A stretch of 18,115 bases of DNA. It comes from Paracoccaceae bacterium (GTDB taxonomy: Bacteria > Pseudomonadota > Alphaproteobacteria > Rhodobacterales > Rhodobacteraceae). Shown here piece by piece: positions 1 to 6,381 of this stretch (position 1 is the stretch's first letter; every line of letters starts with the position of its first letter). Position numbers and translations under genes: made by a program. The notes beneath the pieces are model-generated. The model saw only the letters and a list, made by a program, of their open reading frames with translations. It searched no databases and was not told the DNA's origin. The stretch lies in contig JAKITE010000052.1 of the NCBI GenBank assembly GCA_021648225.1, forward strand, positions 1 to 18,115, given 5' to 3'.

Positions 1-865
1 TCGGGTATTCGCCACCCGCAAGAAACGATGCTTGCTGACCGGAAATTGCCACGATATTTGGTTCCGCAAGTGTGCGCACCATACCTTTGCTTTCCAATGC
101 TTCGATCAAAACATTAACGGCAATGCCGCCAACACCAAAGCTGATCGCGGCCGCACCGGCTGATTCGGCGCTAGAGCCAAAAATCAAGTCTCCGCCGCCA
201 TCAAAAAAGCCAGCGCCTGCACCGCCGGTGCCAACCGTAACTCCAGGGGTATTGGACACCAAGTTGGATAAAAGCACCGAAGAACCAAGGCTTTTGGCCA
301 CAGAACGGTTCATTTCAGCAAAACGGACTTGCAACATAACCTGTTGCGACCCGCCAACCATCATCAGGTTGGTGACCCGACCCGGCGCATAGCGTTCTGC
401 CAGCTCCATCGCGCGGGCAACTTTGCGTGCGCCACTGACACGACCGCTTAAAACAATGCCGTCATTCGCAGTGCGAACCTCAATCGCCTCAGTCGGGAGG
501 ATCTCCCGCAATCGGTCCTTGAATTCCGCTATATCAGGGGACACCCGCACATCAACATTGGCGATCAGCCGACCGTCCTGGTCAAACATTGTCAATGTTG
601 TTGCGCCCGGTGTGACTCCTAAAACATAAATCGTGCGATCCGAAAGCGCTGATACATTTGCGATAGCAGGGTTGGCCACTGATAATTCAGCAAAGGGCCG
701 GTCGCTTTCAACAATGATAGCACGATTAACGGAAACACCGATTTGACTGGATACGGAGCCACGCATTACGGACAATACCGCATTTTGCGCGATGGCCGAT
801 GTTGCCATCGGTGCCATAACGGCGAATCCTAAAAGACCCGCCTTAATTAGATTTGTATATTGCAT
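1..865 (-). CDS. cpaC: Tad/Flp pilus secretin CpaC (RcpA), 3' end outside window
   Basis: Outer-membrane secretin of the Tad (Flp) pilus, through which the fibre leaves the cell. The first 288 residues are visible; the gene runs off the left edge with the frame still open. The ATG at 865 is preceded by an AGGA ribosome site. Residues 1-26 form a signal peptide ending in a likely Ala-X-Ala site (TSAIA, then QN). Next comes the N-terminal domain typical of CpaC (around residues 30-110, with SVNRAIIVESDRPFAELSVA), then a BON-like stretch (AIEVRTANDGIVLSGRV), then the start of the secretin domain (QVMLQVRFAEMNRSVAKSLG). The last visible residues, FLAGGEYP, match the conserved FLAGGE(F/Y)P segment of secretins. 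It follows the pilin genes and cpaB on the same strand, as in Tad loci. The remaining tad genes should lie to the left. The secretin call is firm; only the C-terminal part is unseen. Confidence 0.95.
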   Translation of the reverse strand, partial: MQYTNLIKAGLLGFAVMAPMATSAIAQNAVLSVMRGSVSSQIGVSVNRAIIVESDRPFAELSVANPAIANVSALSDRTIYVLGVTPGATTLTMFDQDGRLIANVDVRVSPDIAEFKDRLREILPTEAIEVRTANDGIVLSGRVSGARKVARAMELAERYAPGRVTNLMMVGGSQQVMLQVRFAEMNRSVAKSLGSSVLLSNLVSNTPGVTVGTGGAGAGFFDGGGDLIFGSSAESAGAAAISFGVGGIAVNVLIEALESKGMVRTLAEPNIVAISGQQASFLAGGEYP

Positions 866-1003
866 GTGATCCTGCCTCTCAAAATCACTATTAAAATAGA
901 AACGGGTCATTCAACGCCCGCGATTAAAGGCAGCATGCGTCATGTTGTTATTAATTGCAAGAATCAATGTGTTACATGAGAGTCTTGATGCAAAAACCGG
1001 AAC

Positions 1004-1038
1004 CTTTCAGCCAAAAATAGTTAATATTTGGCTGAAAG
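1004..1038. repeat. 12-bp perfect inverted repeat between cpaB and cpaC
   Basis: CTTTCAGCCAAA (1004-1015) and TTTGGCTGAAAG (1027-1038) are exact reverse complements around an 11-base AT-rich loop. The right arm ends 2 bp from the cpaB stop codon. On the minus-strand transcript this gives a stable hairpin in the 174-nt gap before cpaC. There is no U-run directly after it, so it is a poor intrinsic terminator. It is better read as an attenuator or 3'-end protector that separates cpaB and cpaC expression levels; that role is inferred. Confidence 0.6.
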
Positions 1039-1039
1039 A

Positions 1040-1879
1040 TTAATCAACGCAGGGGATGACAACCTCGACAACTTCCGCACCGTTTCGGCTGCGAATTGTG
1101 CAGATGCGCTCTTCCTCTATCTCTATGATTTCGTTGACAATAATTGCGGTTTGGTCAATCTCTACCCCACCGGTCGCTGCAACATCGTCGGTGCCGCGCA
1201 AGGCCAGTGTCAGGCTGCCGGTTGCCTGTGCCTGTACCAATTTTGCAACAACCAACGGAGAAACTTGCAATGTCACAGTTCGGGCAACTACATTCCTGCC
1301 AATATCTTCGTCATCTGTTTGGTCAATTGCAATCAAATCGACATCTTCAAGTATAAGCTTGGTAATGGTTTCACCGGTAGTGTTGCCAACCCAGTAAACA
1401 TCAACACGATCCCCCGGCTGCAAAAACCCCGAAACGCCCGAGGTCACGTTAACGCTGATGGCAAAAGCCCGCATTCCAGGTGCCAGCCGGGAACGGATAC
1501 CCGCATCTTCGCCAAATTCGGTGACCTTGGAGGTCAAAACCGGCTCACCCTGTTCCATAACCCGTAAAATGTAACGCGAAGGCGTGTTTTCAGAACCAAA
1601 CAGCGATTCCATGCTGGTAAAGACATTTGGCGGGGTCTGGCCTTTGGGCCATTGGATTTCGGTAATGTCTTCGCGTAATAATTCGGCGCCAAACCGAAGA
1701 TCGGATTTAGCCACAAGCACGGTTTCGGTTTCGACCATACCCAGCTGTGCCGCCTGAAGTTCGCTTTTGAGCTGGCTGATTTCCGTCTCGGATTCATCAA
1801 ACCATTGCATGACCATATAGGCAGCGTAACCGGCCATGCCGATTCCCATAAGCAAGACAAGTAGAAAAACAATGCGCAT
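1040..1879 (-). CDS. cpaB: Flp pilus assembly protein CpaB (RcpC)
   Basis: Periplasmic, inner-membrane-anchored Tad pilus protein that works with the CpaC secretin. The protein has 279 residues, normal for the family. Residues 4-23 form one membrane anchor. A short coiled segment (28-48) follows, then a SAF-type domain (about 50-120, beginning TVLVAKSDLRFGAELLREDI), then the RcpC/CpaB core with the typical FLQPGDRVDVYWV at 152-164. Cys260 and Cys277 close to the C-terminus could form a periplasmic disulphide. The ATG at 1879 has an AGGTC-type ribosome site about 8 nt upstream. It lies 105 bp after the downstream pilin gene and 174 bp before cpaC, all on the minus strand. A cpaA prepilin peptidase gene, often found between flp and cpaB, is absent here. 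Confidence 0.93.
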   Translation of the reverse strand: MRIVFLLVLLMGIGMAGYAAYMVMQWFDESETEISQLKSELQAAQLGMVETETVLVAKSDLRFGAELLREDITEIQWPKGQTPPNVFTSMESLFGSENTPSRYILRVMEQGEPVLTSKVTEFGEDAGIRSRLAPGMRAFAISVNVTSGVSGFLQPGDRVDVYWVGNTTGETITKLILEDVDLIAIDQTDDEDIGRNVVARTVTLQVSPLVVAKLVQAQATGSLTLALRGTDDVAATGGVEIDQTAIIVNEIIEIEEERICTIRSRNGAEVVEVVIPCVD

Positions 1880-1984
1880 AAAATTAGACCTGTACCAAAA
1901 TTAAGATTCTGGTCACTTGTAAAGGAAATTCAGCCAAAGACAATAACTGCCTACGGATTTGTCAGGGCTTCGCAAAAAGAAATT

Positions 1985-2176
1985 CTAGGTGCTGATAGCC
2001 GGCAGTCCCGCTGTCACTGTGGACGAGATGCCTTCGGCAGTGCTGGTCAGTGCGGGGGAGATAACCGCAAGAACCGCGATGCCAAGGGTAACAATTACTG
2101 CAGTTAATACAACCCAGTCGACGGTTACAGCGGCCCGATCATCAGAAAAAAACCCCGCAAAAATATTTTTATCCAT
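1985..2176 (-). CDS. Flp-family pilin, second of two tandem copies
   Basis: Small type IVb-like pilin of 63 residues (MDKNIFAGFF...). A basic/acidic leader of about 15 residues (ending FSDDRA) is followed by a hydrophobic helix starting AVTVDWVVLTA, then a small polar tail rich in Ser and Thr. Relative to classical Flp pilins (G^ATAIEYG), the residues equivalent to Glu5-Tyr6 are Asp-Trp, and the residue before the predicted cut is Ala, not Gly. I chose the ATG at 2176 because it aligns with the MTKLL start of the sister pilin. An in-frame ATG at 2200 would add eight residues, but a 6-bp hairpin (2201-2215) sits directly before it. It is paralogous to the pilin at 2321-2503 and lies upstream of cpaB, so it belongs to the Tad locus. 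Whether it is the major or a minor pilin cannot be told from sequence. Confidence 0.85.
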   Translation of the reverse strand: MDKNIFAGFFSDDRAAVTVDWVVLTAVIVTLGIAVLAVISPALTSTAEGISSTVTAGLPAIST

Positions 2177-2225
2177 GGCTTTGATCCCGCTTAAATACAT
2201 GAACCCGACGGGTTCGGTGGTAAGA

Positions 2226-2251
2226 TTTCAGGGCAAATGCCTGCCCTGAAA
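2226..2251. repeat. 10-bp perfect hairpin between the two pilin genes
   Basis: TTTCAGGGCA (2226-2235) and TGCCCTGAAA (2242-2251) are exact reverse complements around a 6-base loop. The hairpin lies in the 144-bp gap after the first pilin gene and before the second. It is followed by AT-rich sequence on both strands but no clean U-run on the minus strand. A likely role is stabilising the upstream pilin mRNA or partial termination, so that the first pilin is made in excess; this is inference. Confidence 0.55.
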
Positions 2252-2320
2252 ATTTTCATGAAGAAATTCAAAACGAATTACGACACCTGAGTTTTGGTCA
2301 GCTAAATGACCAAAAACAAA

Positions 2321-2503
2321 TTAGGTAGTAGTCATCGCGCCTTCAACTGTGGACGCGATTTGGCTAGCAGTGGTGTTCAGAGCGCCACGAATAACAACCA
2401 TGATAGCGATTGCGATGCCAACGATGGCAGCGGTCAGAACAACCCAGTCAACAGTTACTGCGCCGTCTTCGTCTTTTGTGAATACATTAAGAAGTTTAGT
2501 CAT
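2321..2503 (-). CDS. flp: Flp-family pilin, first of two tandem copies
   Basis: Small pilin of 60 residues starting MTKLLNVFTKDEDG. The predicted prepilin peptidase site is Gly-Ala (EDG^AVTVDWVVLTA), followed by a 20-25 residue hydrophobic helix and a short polar tail (NTTASQIASTVEGAMTTT). The start at 2503 is set by a strong GGAGGG ribosome site (complement of 2511-2516), 7 nt upstream. A TTG at 2518 would put the start upstream of that site and is rejected. It has the same AVTVDWVVLTA core as the second pilin. As the first gene of the tad run, with the best ribosome site, it is the likely major pilin. Asp-Trp replaces the Glu-Tyr pair of textbook Flp pilins. Confidence 0.9.
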   Translation of the reverse strand: MTKLLNVFTKDEDGAVTVDWVVLTAAIVGIAIAIMVVIRGALNTTASQIASTVEGAMTTT

Positions 2504-2897
2504 TTTTGTTCCCTCCAAGGATACAAGATTATTTCAATTAACGCCAAAATTTGGCTACCACTTACTTCCACCCCGGATTCGAGATGTATACCCATTTTCC
2601 CGACATCAACAAAGATAACCCCGGGCCATGGCCGAAATATCACAGTTGTGATAGGTAGACACTTATTGGATGCCTAGGTATCAACCTCAATTGTGGCAAA
2701 ATAATGTCAGATTAAGATTTTAGGAAAAAAAGTAAATAAACTCTTAATATCAATTGGTTAATTGTTCTTCTTTACTAGCAGTAGGGTCTTGGTTACTGTA
2801 GGTGTCGCAATTAAGAAGGGATTTTGGCCTGTTTTTGCACTTTGATAGAGGTTTTACCGGTTCGAAAAGAATCATAATAAAATGGGTACTAAATTAA
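2504..2897. promoter_or_regulatory. AT-rich divergent intergenic region, pilin (-) and HAD-UbiA (+)
   Basis: This 394-bp gene-free stretch must hold the promoters for the pilin operon (left) and the HAD-UbiA gene (right). On the minus strand it carries the GGAGGG ribosome site of the first pilin. At 2639-2652 there is a perfect palindrome, ATCACA-GT-TGTGAT, a plausible regulator site about 140 bp upstream of the pilin start. On the plus strand TTTACC (2853-2858) and TAATAA (2875-2880), 16 bp apart, are a weak promoter candidate for the HAD-UbiA gene. I found no clear CtrA box (TTAA-N7-TTAA), although TTAA half-sites are common here. No RNA gene was recognised. Confidence 0.4.
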
Positions 2898-4313
2898 ATG
2901 AACCACTATTCCAGTCAAAAAAAACCGCTGGTTGTTGATGCTGACGGCACATTATTGGCCACAGATATGCTGTTTGAATGCTTTTGGGCTGCGCTTGGCA
3001 AAAACCCGTTGGCATGTCTTAAGGCCGGATTCTTCAATCTGAACAACATCGCCAAGCTGAAACAGGAAATGGCAAAAATCGCGGGGCTTGATGTCACATC
3101 CCTGCCGGTCCGCCCCGAGGTTCTGGCCCTGTGCAAAGCCGCAAAATCCGAAAGCCGAACCGTGATCATCGCGTCTGGCTCGGACCGGTCTTTGGTGGCT
3201 GCATTGTCAAAATCGGTGGGTTTTGGCGATGATTATCTGGCCTCGGACGGGCAAACAAACCTGACATCAACCCGCAAATCAGATGCGTTGGTGGCACGGT
3301 TTGGCGCCAAGAACTTTGATTATATCGGCGATTCCCGTGCCGATATTGCGGTCTGGAAAACCGCAGATCAGGCCATCGCGGTTGCGCCTAACGCTCGCCT
3401 GTTGGCCAAAATCGGCCGCGAAGTCCAGATCATCGGCAGCCCGACCCGTGCAAAAGACATTTTTCGGGCATTCCGCCCCCATCAATGGATTAAAAATATA
3501 CTCCTATTCCTGCCGCTTTTGGCAGCGCACCGCTCGGACTTGGCCGGAGTTATGTTGGTGTTATGGGGCATTGCGGCATTTTCGGCAGCGGCCTCGGCGA
3601 TATATATTGTCAATGACCTGCTTGATCTGGCGGCAGACCGACAACACAAAATCAAACATAAGCGCCCCTTTGCCTCGGGGGCGGTGCCGATTCAAACCGG
3701 CATGTTATCCGGTTTCGGGCTGGGGGTATTTGCACTGGGTATCGCAGGCCTGCACAGTTGGGCTTTGCTGGCGATTATTGCGCTTTATATGGTGTTATCC
3801 CTGTCTTATTCGCTGATTCTGAAACGGCTAAGATGGGTGGATATCGCCACGTTGGCGGCGCTTTATACCTTGCGGGTCGTGGCCGGTTCGGTTGCGGCGG
3901 GGGTGGAAATGTCAGGCTGGCTGGCAGCGTTTATTTTTCCGGTATTTCTGGCGCTTGGTTGTGTAAAACGATTGGTCGAACTGGGCAAAGCCGAAACCGA
4001 AGATATTTTACCCGGGCGGGGTTATGCCAAACGGGATCGGGGCGATTTGCTAAACATCGCGATCACCGCTGCCGTGGGCGCAATCACTGTGTTCGGTTTG
4101 TATTCCTATAGCGAAATGGCGCTGGTATTGTATCAGGCCCCTTGGGAACTGCGCCTTGCGGGGGTTGCCGTGGCTGTCTGGCTGGCACGCATGATCCGGC
4201 GCGGCTGGCAGGGGCGCATGGATTACGACCCGATTGTTTTTGCCCTGAGAGACCCGATTGGTCTGGCCCTGATCATCACCGGCGCGGTGCTTTTGTATCA
4301 CGCCGCCGTCTGA
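2898..4313 (+). CDS. HAD-UbiA fusion, likely polyprenyl-phosphate phosphoribosyltransferase plus phosphatase
   Basis: Protein of 471 residues with two domains. Residues 10-175 are a HAD hydrolase with all motifs: DADGT (Asp14, Asp16), ASGSDRS near 92-98, Lys127, and GDSRAD at 144-149. From about 192 it is a UbiA-family membrane prenyltransferase with 8-9 helices. It begins FRPHQWIKN and carries NDxxDxxxD at 239-247, then HKIKHKRPFASG, a combination typical of the decaprenyl-phosphate 5-phosphoribosyltransferase branch (Rv3806c) and not of ubiquinone or haem enzymes. A second acidic motif, DYDPIVFALRDPIG, is at 442-454. Expected reaction: PRPP plus polyprenyl phosphate gives polyprenyl-phospho-5-phosphoribose. 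The fused HAD domain could remove the 5-phosphate. It is convergent, 14 bp apart, with dprE2- and dprE1-like genes, which supports the arabinose-lipid role. The ribosome site is weak. The HAD substrate is inferred. Confidence 0.85.
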   Translation: MNHYSSQKKPLVVDADGTLLATDMLFECFWAALGKNPLACLKAGFFNLNNIAKLKQEMAKIAGLDVTSLPVRPEVLALCKAAKSESRTVIIASGSDRSLVAALSKSVGFGDDYLASDGQTNLTSTRKSDALVARFGAKNFDYIGDSRADIAVWKTADQAIAVAPNARLLAKIGREVQIIGSPTRAKDIFRAFRPHQWIKNILLFLPLLAAHRSDLAGVMLVLWGIAAFSAAASAIYIVNDLLDLAADRQHKIKHKRPFASGAVPIQTGMLSGFGLGVFALGIAGLHSWALLAIIALYMVLSLSYSLILKRLRWVDIATLAALYTLRVVAGSVAAGVEMSGWLAAFIFPVFLALGCVKRLVELGKAETEDILPGRGYAKRDRGDLLNIAITAAVGAITVFGLYSYSEMALVLYQAPWELRLAGVAVAVWLARMIRRGWQGRMDYDPIVFALRDPIGLALIITGAVLLYHAAV

Positions 4314-4327
4314 TATTTGAATCGCTG

Positions 4328-5065
4328 TTAGATCGAAAGCTTTTTGAAAATGAATTCCGGAATGTTTTTGATGATCAACATAATATAGCGCCAGAAAAAC
4401 GGCGTATAAATGATGTTCCGGCGTTTCCGCACAGCCTTCAACAGGTCATCCGCCACCATTTCAGGCGAGGCCACCAGAAACATGCCCTCGATCCCCCAGG
4501 TCATGGCCGTATCGGTAAACCCCGGTTTAACCGTCACCACATGGCCGCCAGACCGGTTCAACCGGTTGCGCAACCCCGAAAGATAGGTATGAAAACCGGC
4601 TTTGGCGGCCCCGTACACATAATTGCCAATCCGGCCACGGTCTCCGGCAACCGAGCCGATGCCGACCACCGTGCCACTACCCCGTTCTTCCATCAGCGGC
4701 GCAATGGTTTGCAAAAACCGGATCGGGCCGGTGAAATTATCAATAATCACCCCGTCAATCAGGCCGGGGTCTGCGTCAATTTCCGATTGTTCCGGCATCG
4801 AGCCGGTGAAAACCCCCACATTAACCGTGCCGTCATTTTGTGCCGCCGCTGCAATAACCGCCGCAAAACTGGCCGGTTTTCTAGCGTCAAATATGATAGC
4901 TTCGGCCTGCAACGCCCCGCGCAGGCTGCAATCTTTGGCAATCAGTTTCAATTCAGCCAGATCGCGCCCCGCCAATATCAGGCTGTTGCCGTTTTTGGCC
5001 AGTTTGCGTGCAAATGCCCGCGCAATAGACGAGGTCGCCCCGAGAATAATCCAGGTGTCGCTCAT
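4328..5065 (-). CDS. dprE2: DprE2-like short-chain dehydrogenase
   Basis: SDR oxidoreductase of 245 residues. The N-terminal nucleotide-binding loop is GATSSIARAFA (9-19), the compact variant seen in DprE2-type SDRs instead of TGxxxGxG. Asn110 and the catalytic set Ser138, Tyr151 and Lys155 (YGAAK) are present, followed by VKPGFTDTAM (179-188). The expected job is to reduce the 2-keto intermediate made by the DprE1-like partner to polyprenyl-phospho-arabinose, using NAD(P)H. The C-terminal 30 residues (YTPFFWRYIMLIIKNIPEFIF) are hydrophobic and may hold the enzyme on the membrane beside its lipid substrate. Its ATG overlaps the stop of the DprE1-like gene by 4 bp (ATGA), so the pair is translationally coupled. 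The specific DprE2 role rests on this context; as an SDR alone it is certain. Confidence 0.85.
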   Translation of the reverse strand: MSDTWIILGATSSIARAFARKLAKNGNSLILAGRDLAELKLIAKDCSLRGALQAEAIIFDARKPASFAAVIAAAAQNDGTVNVGVFTGSMPEQSEIDADPGLIDGVIIDNFTGPIRFLQTIAPLMEERGSGTVVGIGSVAGDRGRIGNYVYGAAKAGFHTYLSGLRNRLNRSGGHVVTVKPGFTDTAMTWGIEGMFLVASPEMVADDLLKAVRKRRNIIYTPFFWRYIMLIIKNIPEFIFKKLSI

Positions 5066-6381
5066 GCTGTGCCCCGCAGGTTAAGCCGTCGGCTTTGATC
5101 GGTTGCAAAAGCCCCGTCGGGGTCGGCTTTGGCAACCACCTCGCGAAAGGCAGGTAATTCGGGGTTCATGCCGGATAAATGGGTTGGGTCAAGGCTGGAA
5201 TCCTTGGCCAGATATACCCGCCCCTTGCCGCTTAGGGTGATATCATTCAGCCGTGCCAAAAGCGCCGCGGATTTGGGTTTATTGGCAATATCAACCGCCA
5301 AAGTCATGCCCTCCATTGGAAAAGACATCATGCCACCGCGCCCCGCGCCCATTTGTTTTAATACCGATAAAGGCGAACAAAGCCCGCTATTGCTGATTTC
5401 CTCCAGCAATTTGGTAAGCTGGGTGCGGGCGGTATCATGGGGCAACACACATTGAAACTGGTGAAAGCCTTTTTTGCCATATAGCCGGTTCCAGTTCAAA
5501 ATCCGGTCCAGCGGGAAAAAGAAATCATTGAGTGACCTTTCGCGGTCACGCCCGTCCAGCGGCAGGCGGCGCAAATACAATTTGTTAAACAGTTTCACCA
5601 AAGGTTTGCCCATCACAAACCCCGGCACGTTAAACGGAATGCTGCGGGTTTTACGAGGCTTGGCAAATGCGCCACTGCTGAAATTCGCTTCTTCCAGAAT
5701 GCCACGGCCCAGATCAACGCCGCTGGCGGTGGTGTCAACCCAGCCAACCGAATAGGCGGCGTTTGATTCCGCAAATCCGTCCATAAAACTATCCAGATCC
5801 GCCATGCGGCGTTCTTGCACCGCCATGGTGCCAGCACTGCATTTAGCCAGATGAATACGCGCAGTCAGGATAACACCGGTTTGCCCCAGCCCGCCAATGG
5901 TGGCACGAAACAAAGGTGCATTGCGTTTTAGCGATATGCGCTGAGGTTTGCCGCTGGCACCAACTAGCAGAATGCTTTCGACATGCTGGCCAAAACTGCC
6001 GGCAAGCTGGTGGTTTTTGCCATGCACATCATTGGCAATACAACCGCCAAGCGTGGCAAAACCAGTGCCCGGCATAACCGCAGGCATCCAGCCTTGCGGG
6101 CCAAACGTATCAAGAATATCGCCAATGGTTGCGCCTGCTTCGGCCTCTAGCAGCCCTGTTTCTGGATTAAAACCCAAAAACCGGTCCAGCCGGGTCATAT
6201 CGGTGACATGCCCGTCCGAATTTAGCGCCGTATCGCCATAAGACCGCCGGTTACCAATCGCGGGGGCAGGGGTATTGGCCATAATGGCATTCAGCGCCGC
6301 TACTTTTTCAGGCCGCGCAATTTTGCCCAACGCGTCAAGCGCACGGCCCCAGCCGGAATAGGTCGTTTCTTTCCACCGCAT
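5062..6381 (-). CDS. dprE1: DprE1-like FAD-dependent oxidoreductase
   Basis: Flavoenzyme of the VAO/PCMH fold, 439 residues, close to DprE1 length. The FAD-binding domain includes NRRSYGD (44-50), PGTGFATLGGCIANDVHGKN (104-123) and HQLAGSFGQHV (124-134), a near copy of the DprE1 signature ending HGKNHHSAGSFGNHV. Near the C-terminus, YLAKDS (390-395) gives Lys393, equivalent to the active-site lysine of DprE1, and FATDQSRRL (425-433) matches the family ending. The position of the benzothiazinone-target cysteine (NICVDF in Mycobacterium tuberculosis) is Ala362 here (TLAVDI). Expected reaction: oxidation of the 2'-hydroxyl of polyprenyl-phospho-ribose to the keto form. The gene starts inside the stop of the upstream UPF0104 gene (TAATG) and its own stop overlaps dprE2, giving a tight three-gene operon. 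Confidence 0.88.
   Translation of the reverse strand: MRWKETTYSGWGRALDALGKIARPEKVAALNAIMANTPAPAIGNRRSYGDTALNSDGHVTDMTRLDRFLGFNPETGLLEAEAGATIGDILDTFGPQGWMPAVMPGTGFATLGGCIANDVHGKNHQLAGSFGQHVESILLVGASGKPQRISLKRNAPLFRATIGGLGQTGVILTARIHLAKCSAGTMAVQERRMADLDSFMDGFAESNAAYSVGWVDTTASGVDLGRGILEEANFSSGAFAKPRKTRSIPFNVPGFVMGKPLVKLFNKLYLRRLPLDGRDRERSLNDFFFPLDRILNWNRLYGKKGFHQFQCVLPHDTARTQLTKLLEEISNSGLCSPLSVLKQMGAGRGGMMSFPMEGMTLAVDIANKPKSAALLARLNDITLSGKGRVYLAKDSSLDPTHLSGMNPELPAFREVVAKADPDGAFATDQSRRLNLRGTA

Noticed and set aside
1028..1567. 179-residue plus-strand frame opposite cpaB
   Set aside because: Cys- and Asn-rich low-plausibility peptide antisense to cpaB; no ribosome site.
2504..2800. CtrA binding site upstream of the pilins
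   Set aside because: Only TTAA half-sites are present; none is spaced by 7 bp from another.
4142..5098. 318-residue plus-strand frame across the SDR gene
   Set aside because: It is antisense to a well-conserved SDR, has no recognisable motif, and would overlap the HAD-UbiA end; a shadow frame.
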